A stretch of 64,000 nucleotides of DNA from Agrobacterium cucumeris (GTDB lineage: Bacteria > Pseudomonadota > Alphaproteobacteria > Rhizobiales > Rhizobiaceae), in assembly GCF_030036535.1 (NCBI RefSeq), contig NZ_CP080387.1:124001-188000 (forward strand), written 5' to 3'. A program made the translations under genes and the position numbers. Each line of letters opens with the position of its first letter. The first letter of the stretch is position 1. This document shows positions 58,596-64,000 of this stretch, one piece after another. Below the pieces are notes generated by a model that was not told the DNA's origin, did not search any database, and was given only the letters and a program-made list of their open reading frames with translations.

Positions 58596-59903
58596 ATGCA
58601 GGCGACCATGCCGCGTTTTGCTGATACGCAGTCCATTTCTGCGGAAAGCAGCGCCATGTCCCTTTCGGGCGGCCGCCGCGACGCGATCTTTTTCGTCGTC
58701 ACGATGCTCTATATCTGGATTTCGGTAGCGCCTTTTGAGAACCTTGCCGCTCCGCCTGTGCCGCACGCCGCTGCAAACCAGCTGACTGGACTGGTGATCG
58801 CGCTGATTTTAGGTGTGTTTGCCCTGCGCCACCGGCTGACGGGGCTTTTGCTGCGGCCGCGTCTGCCCATCCTGTTGCTGTTTGCCTGGCTGGTGATCTG
58901 CTCGGTGGTTGGGGCGGGGCCCGGCACCTCGCTGCAACGCCTGATCTTCACGGCGCTTCTGTGCTTCATCACCAGCGTCCTTGTGGTCATGCCAAGGGAC
59001 CGGCGGCAGTTTGACCGGATGATGGCCGTCTTCGCCATCATTCTCCTTGCGCTCTGCTATTTCGGGGTGATCTTCCTGCGCGCGCGCGCGGTCCACCAGC
59101 CTTATGATCTTGAGGAAAAAGCGCTTGCTGGCGACTGGCGCGGCATCTTCAACCACAAGAACGCCGCCGCGCCCGCCATGATCATTCTTTTCATGGTCGG
59201 GCTTTATCTGCGCAACGCCTGGTCAACGCTTGGCGGCATTGCGATCACGCTGCTGGCGGGGTTCTTCCTTTGGAAAACCAACGGGAAAACCGCCGCGATG
59301 CTGCTGCCCGTCACCATCGCGCTGATCTGGATCATGGAAAGACATGCCGGCCGGACATTGCTGATGATCGGCGGCCTCCTCACATTTCTCAACATCGTCG
59401 CGGTCGGCTCCACCTATTTTCCAAGCATACAGAATCTGGTCGAAAGCCTGGGCATCGATTCCACCTTCACCGGACGAACGGACATATGGCGCCTGTCCTT
59501 CGACACCTTTGCGCAATCGCCGATCTTCGGCCAGGGTTTCCAGGCATTCTGGACGAGCGATCGGCTTTTATCGCAGGCCGATATCGCCGGCACCTGGGCG
59601 GTCACGGCCTTTCACGCCCATAATGGTTATGTCGAAAGTCTGCTGAATGGCGGCCTGCCGGCTTTCATCCTGACAGTCATATGGCTCGTCATCATTCCCG
59701 CAAATGATTTTCGCACGGCGGTGGACCGCGGTACGGACCCGGCTTTGACGCGGCTTTTTGGACGAATCTGGGTGTATGCCTTACTTTCTTCGTGTCTTGA
59801 GAGTAATTTCTTTACCGGAACCGGGCCTATCTGGTCGTCTCTTCTGATCGCAATTTATTGTCTGAGGCATCAGGCTTACGACATACTTGAACAGGGGCAG
59901 TAA
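58596..59903 (+). CDS. O-antigen ligase/polymerase family membrane protein (Wzy_C)
   Basis: 435 residues with about 10 membrane helices. The periplasmic-loop signatures HKNAAAPAMIILFM, STFTGRTDIWRLSFDTFAQS and FHAHNGYVESLLNGGLPAF are typical of the Wzy_C family, which joins or ligates polysaccharide repeats. Start ATG 58596; ATG 58608 or 58656 could be used. It pairs with the divergent flippase and with the following deacetylase. Confidence 0.85.
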   Translation: MQATMPRFADTQSISAESSAMSLSGGRRDAIFFVVTMLYIWISVAPFENLAAPPVPHAAANQLTGLVIALILGVFALRHRLTGLLLRPRLPILLLFAWLVICSVVGAGPGTSLQRLIFTALLCFITSVLVVMPRDRRQFDRMMAVFAIILLALCYFGVIFLRARAVHQPYDLEEKALAGDWRGIFNHKNAAAPAMIILFMVGLYLRNAWSTLGGIAITLLAGFFLWKTNGKTAAMLLPVTIALIWIMERHAGRTLLMIGGLLTFLNIVAVGSTYFPSIQNLVESLGIDSTFTGRTDIWRLSFDTFAQSPIFGQGFQAFWTSDRLLSQADIAGTWAVTAFHAHNGYVESLLNGGLPAFILTVIWLVIIPANDFRTAVDRGTDPALTRLFGRIWVYALLSSCLESNFFTGTGPIWSSLLIAIYCLRHQAYDILEQGQ

Positions 59904-59929
59904 TTCGTTGACAGGCCGGGGGGCTGGGT

Positions 59930-60682
59930 ATGACGCAAAAAATCGGAACGATTGCAGACCGGGTCAATAACCGGCTCGTGCGGTATTTTTCGCGACCGGC
60001 GGTGCGGATCGAAACATCGCAGCCGATCGTCTCCTTCACATTTGACGATGTTCCGGCGAGTGCCTGGACGAGCGGCGCCCGCATTCTGGAGGATGAGGGT
60101 GTTCGCGGGACATTTTACATCGCGGGCGTTTTTATCGACGGGCATTATGAACAGCAGGAGATGATTTCCGCAAAGGGCTGTTCCGAGCTTGCAGCCGCCG
60201 GCCATGAGCTTGCCTGCCACACCTATTCCCACCGCAAACTATCGAGCTTTTCACGGCGCGGGCTTGAAGAAGATTTCGACCGCAATGACCGCGTGCTAGG
60301 ATCGTACGACAAAAAACGGCACAGGCAGAATTTCTCCGTTCCTTTCGGCATGGCCTCGCCAATCATGCAGCCCCTGTTGCGGCGCCGGTTCAGAACCGCC
60401 CGCGGCATCATGCCCGGCATCAACCGTGGCAGCGTCGATCCGCATAATCTTGCCGCCGTCGAATTGCGGTCGGATCAAAATTATCTCGATGCCGCTGACC
60501 GCTGGCTGGAGGATGTTTTGCAAAATGGCGGCTGGCTCATCATTTTCACCCATGATGTTTCGACCACGCCGAGTTTTTACGGTTGCCCGGAAGAGAGGCT
60601 TCGAAGTCTTGTGCGCCGGGCGATGTCCGGAGGGGCGAAAGTCATGACGATGGATGCCGCCGCAAATGCGCTCGGTCTCTGA
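59930..60682 (+). CDS. polysaccharide deacetylase (NodB domain)
   Basis: 250 residues. QPIVSFTFDDVPASAW (the Asp-Asp pair for metal) and HELACHTYSHRKLSSF (H-x3-H) are the NodB metal triad, with a C-terminal helper segment (GGWLIIFTHDVSTTPSFYGC). It removes acetyl groups from amino sugars. No signal peptide is seen, so the substrate may be cytoplasmic, or the export is unusual. It begins 27 bases after the polymerase-like gene and is likely in its operon. Confidence 0.88.
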   Translation: MTQKIGTIADRVNNRLVRYFSRPAVRIETSQPIVSFTFDDVPASAWTSGARILEDEGVRGTFYIAGVFIDGHYEQQEMISAKGCSELAAAGHELACHTYSHRKLSSFSRRGLEEDFDRNDRVLGSYDKKRHRQNFSVPFGMASPIMQPLLRRRFRTARGIMPGINRGSVDPHNLAAVELRSDQNYLDAADRWLEDVLQNGGWLIIFTHDVSTTPSFYGCPEERLRSLVRRAMSGGAKVMTMDAAANALGL

Positions 60683-60729
60683 ATAGGTATTGTGCTCGGT
60701 ATAGCGCCAGCGGTTCGTTGCCCGCGCGC

Positions 60730-61380
60730 TTACTGGCTGGCCCAGATGATGCGGGCGATCCATTCCACATCGGCCATGTCGAAGCTGCGGTTCGGGTGTT
60801 CGGGGTTGAGCGACAGAAGCTCGATGTTCTTGGGGCTTTGCCGCGCCAGCACCTTGGCCATCACCTCACCGTCGCGACTTTTCAGCACCACACGGTCACC
60901 GCGCCGCACCTGCGCGCCCGGTTCCACAATGAGGATATCGCCGTCGCGGTAAAGCGGCATCATGCTTTCGCCTTGCACTTCCAGTGCATAGACGCCCTGT
61001 TTGCGTTCGGGGGACGAGGGGAATTCCACCACATCCCAACCTTGACCCGCTGGAAAACCGCCATCGTCGAAAAAACCGCCGGAACCGGCCTGCGCAAAGC
61101 CGAGAAGCGGAATGGCATTGTCGGCACCGGAAGGCTGCATGGTCTGCGCCTTGCCGAAAGCGTAGCCGAAAAACTGATCGACACTTGCCCCCGTTGCCTC
61201 CAACACCTTTGATACGGATTCCGTCGAGGGCCAGCGCTTGCGTCCGTCCGGGCCGAAACGCTTCGACTTGTTGAACGAGGTGGGATCGAGACCGGCACGT
61301 TTTGCCAGTGCTGATGGCGTCAGCTCATGACGCTTGGCTAGCGTATCGATGGCGCTCCAGATCGTCTCGTGTGAAAGCAT
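60730..61380 (-). CDS. LexA/CI-like repressor with S24 peptidase domain
   Basis: 216 residues. A helix-turn-helix (IDTLAKRHELTPSALAKRAG) is followed by a linker and a S24 domain with the catalytic Ser in VQGESMMPLYRDGDILIVEP and Lys in GDRVVLKSRDGEVMAKVLAR. The family self-cleaves on RecA activation or works as stable regulator. It is not LexA itself, since it lacks the Ala-Gly cleavage site in the usual form (a GSGG linker replaces it). It lies in the core genome, next to the two-component regulator. Confidence 0.85.
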   Translation of the reverse strand: MLSHETIWSAIDTLAKRHELTPSALAKRAGLDPTSFNKSKRFGPDGRKRWPSTESVSKVLEATGASVDQFFGYAFGKAQTMQPSGADNAIPLLGFAQAGSGGFFDDGGFPAGQGWDVVEFPSSPERKQGVYALEVQGESMMPLYRDGDILIVEPGAQVRRGDRVVLKSRDGEVMAKVLARQSPKNIELLSLNPEHPNRSFDMADVEWIARIIWASQ

Positions 61381-61493
61381 GATAGAAAGCCCGCAGATGG
61401 AGCCGGTGGCGGAAAAGCTCCTGTCGTTTACCCACCGGAATCTAGACTATATCCAACCTGGAGTAAAGAAAGGAAAGGAATAAAATCCTTGGT

Positions 61494-62144
61494 TCACGCC
61501 ACCATGGCCGATGTATTTATCTTGGCGAGCTGGATGACGGCCTGCGTGCGGCTGTCGACCTTGAGCTTCAGGAGGATCGCCGAGACATGCGCCTTGATGG
61601 TGGCTTCCGAAACATTCAGCTCATAGGCGATCTGCTTGTTCAGTAACCCTTCAGCCAGCATGCCGAGAACCCGGCTCTGCTGCGGCGTCAGCGTTCTGAG
61701 CCGGGCGATGAGATCGGCGACGTCCGAATCCTGTTCCTTTTCACCTTGATGACCCGCCGGTATCCAGACATCGCCTTCCAGCACCGCGCGGATGCCATCG
61801 CGGATATCATCGATACCGGAAGATTTGGAAATGAAACCGGAAGCGCCGAGCTCGATGGATCGACGGATGGTGGTTGCGTCGTCCGTTGCCGAAACGATGA
61901 CGATCGGCAGGCTGGAAAATTCCGCCCTGAGCGCCATCAGGCCGGAAAATCCGCTAACCCCCGGCATGGCGAGATCGAGAAGCATCAGATCGGCGTCGTG
62001 GCGCGCCGTTGCCGCACTTCGGGCGGCTTCGAAATCTCCCGCTTCCACAATGGTCTGCTGCCCATCAAGACCGGATACGGCCTGTTTGAGGGCACCGCGA
62101 AAAAGCGGGTGATCATCTGCAATAATAATGACAAGTTCCGACAT
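61494..62144 (-). CDS. NarL/LuxR-family response regulator
   Basis: 216 residues. The receiver has VIIIADDHPLFRGALKQAVS (acidic pair), LMLLDLAMPG (phospho-Asp), and FISKSSG (Lys). The C-terminal LuxR helix-turn-helix is LTPQQSRVLGMLAEGLLNKQ, then YELNVSEATIKAHVSAIL. A DNA-binding transcription factor that lacks a linked histidine kinase here. Upstream and downstream genes give no clear target. Confidence 0.92.
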   Translation of the reverse strand: MSELVIIIADDHPLFRGALKQAVSGLDGQQTIVEAGDFEAARSAATARHDADLMLLDLAMPGVSGFSGLMALRAEFSSLPIVIVSATDDATTIRRSIELGASGFISKSSGIDDIRDGIRAVLEGDVWIPAGHQGEKEQDSDVADLIARLRTLTPQQSRVLGMLAEGLLNKQIAYELNVSEATIKAHVSAILLKLKVDSRTQAVIQLAKINTSAMVA

Positions 62145-62385
62145 TCTGGCCCCCTCCCAAGGGCGTTATGCGGTTCTTTCGCGGGTACTGGTGCACTCCC
62201 TTGCCGGCGGTCGAAACGCGCCCGGCTCCTCCGCTCAAGGTTGCGCCAATCGCTTGCGCATTACAAGAAAAAGCTTGTGGGGAGGTGGCCTTTGAAGCCC
62301 TCCGCAATAAAAATGCCGTGGAAACTGTGGACAATCTTCGAGCTTTGCGGCAAATCCCGCTGAGTGGAAAGCCTTGGAGAGCCCT

Positions 62386-62739
62386 ATGCAGGAAACGCCC
62401 GCGATCATCTATAAAATCGTGCCGGAGACGTTGTGGAGTGCAGCCAGGGCAAAAGGCGTGTTCGAAGGTGCGGCTATCGACCTGACCGACGGCTTTATTC
62501 ATTTTTCGACGGCGAAACAGGTGGCCGAGACCGCCGCGCGGCATTTTTCCGGCCAGGTCGATCTGCTTCTGATCGCAGTCGACGGCGCAGCGCTGGGCGA
62601 CAGGCTGGTCTATGAGCCCTCCAGAGGCGGCGATCTTTTCCCTCACCTCTATGCCCCGCTTCCCTTGAGCGCCGTGCTTTGGGAAACGCCGCTCTCACTC
62701 GATCATGATGGCCAGCACCAGTTTCCGGAGATTTTATGA
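62386..62739 (+). CDS. DUF952 family protein
   Basis: 117 residues from ATG 62386 (a TTGGAGAG ribosome site precedes it). IIYKIVPETLWSAARAKGVF, then DGFIHFSTAKQVAETAARHF, match DUF952, a conserved family of uncertain function that often sits before pyrD in alphaproteobacteria. The stop overlaps the pyrD ATG (ATGA), so the two are translated together. Confidence 0.9.
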   Translation: MQETPAIIYKIVPETLWSAARAKGVFEGAAIDLTDGFIHFSTAKQVAETAARHFSGQVDLLLIAVDGAALGDRLVYEPSRGGDLFPHLYAPLPLSAVLWETPLSLDHDGQHQFPEIL

Positions 62740-63830
62740 TGAGCGGATTATTTTCCTCTGTCGGCCGCAAGGGCCTGTTTCTGGTCGATCCGGAAAAGGC
62801 GCATGGACTGTCCATCGCCGCGCTGAAAAGCGGCTTTCTGCCCACGTGCATGGTGCCGCATGATCCGCGCCTGCAACAGACCGTTGCCGGTCTCGTCTTT
62901 CCCAATCCGCTCGGCATGGCGGCAGGTTATGACAAGAACGCCGAAGTGCCGGGGCCGCTTCTGCGGCTCGGTTTCGGCTTCACGGAAATCGGTACCGTCA
63001 CGCCGAAAGCGCAATCCGGCAATCCGAAACCCCGCATCTTCCGTCTGGTTGAGGATGAAGGCGTCATCAATCGCCTCGGTTTCAACAATGAAGGCCATGC
63101 CGCAGCGCTGGAGCGCCTGAAGCAGGCGAGCCTGCGGGGCATCGTCGGCGTCAATATCGGCGCCAACAAGGATAGCGAAGACCGTATTGCCGATTACGTG
63201 CAGGGCATCGAGGCGTTTTATTCGGTCGCATCCTATTTCACCGTCAATATTTCTTCGCCCAATACGCCCGGCCTGCGCGACCTGCAGGCGCGTGAAAGCC
63301 TTGCCGCACTTCTCGTTGCGGTGCTGGAACGCCGCAAGGCGCAGGCTGAGCGCTTTGGCAAACGCATTCCGGTCTTTCTCAAGATCGCGCCCGATCTGAC
63401 TGAAGAGGGAATGGATGACGTCGCCGAAGAAGCGCTCGCCCATGACCTCGATGGCTTGATCGTCTCCAACACCACGCTCTCCCGCGAAGGCCTGCGGCCC
63501 GGTCCGCACAAAGGCGAGGCCGGCGGCTTGTCCGGCAAGCCGTTGTTCGAGCTCTCGACCACGGTTCTCGCCAAGATGCGCCGTCGCGTCGGCGACAATC
63601 TGCCGATCATCGGTGTCGGCGGCGTATCGTCTGCGGAAACCGCGCTGGAAAAGGTGAGGGCAGGGGCCGATCTGGTGCAGCTCTATTCCTGCATGGTCTA
63701 TGAAGGCCCCGGCCTGCCATCTGCCATCGTCAAAGGCCTGTCGAAGCTGGTCGCCCGTGAGGGTGTGCAGTCCATTCGTGACCTGCGCGACAGCACCGTA
63801 GACCGCTGGGCCGACCGCAAGCTCGGCTGA
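62736..63830 (+). CDS. pyrD: dihydroorotate dehydrogenase (quinone), class 2
   Basis: 364 residues. It oxidises dihydroorotate to orotate in pyrimidine synthesis, passing electrons to quinone at the inner membrane. Signs: an N-terminal amphipathic stretch (KGLFLVDPEKAHGLSIAALK), GMAAGYDKNAEVPGPLLRLG, the FMN-contact EIGTVTPKAQSGNPKPRIFR, the catalytic Ser in NISSPNTPGLRDLQ, and the phosphate-binding GVGGVSSAETALEKVRAGA. The order DUF952-pyrD is conserved. Start ATG 62736 overlaps the previous stop; the next Met is adjacent. Confidence 0.97.
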   Translation: MMSGLFSSVGRKGLFLVDPEKAHGLSIAALKSGFLPTCMVPHDPRLQQTVAGLVFPNPLGMAAGYDKNAEVPGPLLRLGFGFTEIGTVTPKAQSGNPKPRIFRLVEDEGVINRLGFNNEGHAAALERLKQASLRGIVGVNIGANKDSEDRIADYVQGIEAFYSVASYFTVNISSPNTPGLRDLQARESLAALLVAVLERRKAQAERFGKRIPVFLKIAPDLTEEGMDDVAEEALAHDLDGLIVSNTTLSREGLRPGPHKGEAGGLSGKPLFELSTTVLAKMRRRVGDNLPIIGVGGVSSAETALEKVRAGADLVQLYSCMVYEGPGLPSAIVKGLSKLVAREGVQSIRDLRDSTVDRWADRKLG

Positions 63831-63833
63831 TTC

Positions 63834-63884
63834 CGGAGCGGGGTAGGGGCGCGGCGACTTGGCTGCCCGTGAACCCCGCTTCCG
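63834..63884 (+). terminator. stem-loop between pyrD and the CAP gene
   Basis: CGGAGCGGGGT pairs with ACCCCGCTTCCG (one bulge) across a 28-base loop. The two genes converge here, so it can end either transcript. There is no T run. Confidence 0.45.
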
Positions 63885-63892
63885 TCATCTGA

Positions 63893-64000
63893 TCAGGCGC
63901 AGAGCACCATTGCCCAATAGGGTCGGTTGCGGCTGGCGGCATCATAGGCAACCGCGACGCCAAGGCCATTATAAGGCCCAAGCATGTTTTCAAGATGGTG
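63893..64000 (-). CDS. C-terminus of a CAP-domain (SCP-like) protein, partial
   Basis: On the minus strand the window's last bases read HHLENMLGPYNGLGVAVAYD, then RPYWAMVLCA and a stop at 63893. The HLxNML... GVAVAYD... PYWxMVL pattern is the end of bacterial CAP/SCP domain proteins, usually secreted. The start and signal peptide lie to the right of the window. It converges with pyrD. Confidence 0.65.
   Translation of the reverse strand, partial: HHLENMLGPYNGLGVAVAYDAASRNRPYWAMVLCA

Overview
The window looks like a piece of an Agrobacterium/Rhizobium-type alphaproteobacterial chromosome (Rhizobiaceae). The evidence is GC-rich coding with strong third-position GC in the core genes, a pyrD gene preceded by a DUF952 gene, rhizobial-type surface-polysaccharide genes, and phage proteins of a rhizobial flavour. 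No rRNA and no intact tRNA was found, so genus level is inference.

Region 1 (1 to about 32,700) is the right-hand part of a prophage; its integrase and repressor must lie outside the window. It is a mosaic. A replication/early block (DUF4031 protein, three small genes, a winged-helix replication protein carrying iteron-like repeats) ends in a NusG-like gene and a structured, terminator-bearing spacer. A lambda-type head module follows (Nu1/GpA terminase, gpW, portal, protease, capsid, cement), then a P2-type contractile tail module (V, gp25/W, J, I, fiber, sheath, tube, E/E' with a visible -1 slippery site, tape measure, U, X, D). The end is a lysis cassette (GH24 endolysin, overlapping spanin-like pair, holin-like protein). 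Two kinds of cargo are present: a GYF-domain membrane protein on the opposite strand inside the tail operon, and, after lysis, an AT-rich GT9-containing two-domain glycosyltransferase with a methyltransferase, probably for surface-glycan change in lysogens.

Region 2 (about 32,733 to 52,605) is a genomic island. It starts at a 3' fragment of a tRNA-Gly(CCC) gene, followed by a frameshifted P4-type integrase, and ends at a degenerate copy of the same tRNA end. It carries a two-partner-secretion/contact-dependent-inhibition locus (TpsB transporter, lipoprotein, 2428-residue exoprotein, AT-rich overlapping immunity candidate, second lipoprotein), a serine resolvase broken by an in-frame TAG, a two-gene signalling pair (receiver-domain protein plus a GHKL-ATPase that seems to lack its N-terminal ATPase), a secreted Cys-containing protein and an unknown protein.

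Region 3 (52,606 to 64,000) is core chromosome: aqpZ, a glycine-zipper protein, a polysaccharide block (GT2 with GspE_N-like front end, flippase, O-antigen ligase/polymerase-type protein, deacetylase) with a solute-binding protein, an S24/LexA-like repressor, a LuxR-family response regulator, a DUF952 gene, pyrD and the end of a CAP-domain gene. The genes act in three blocks: phage particle production, competition/signalling cargo on the island, and surface polysaccharide plus housekeeping in the core.
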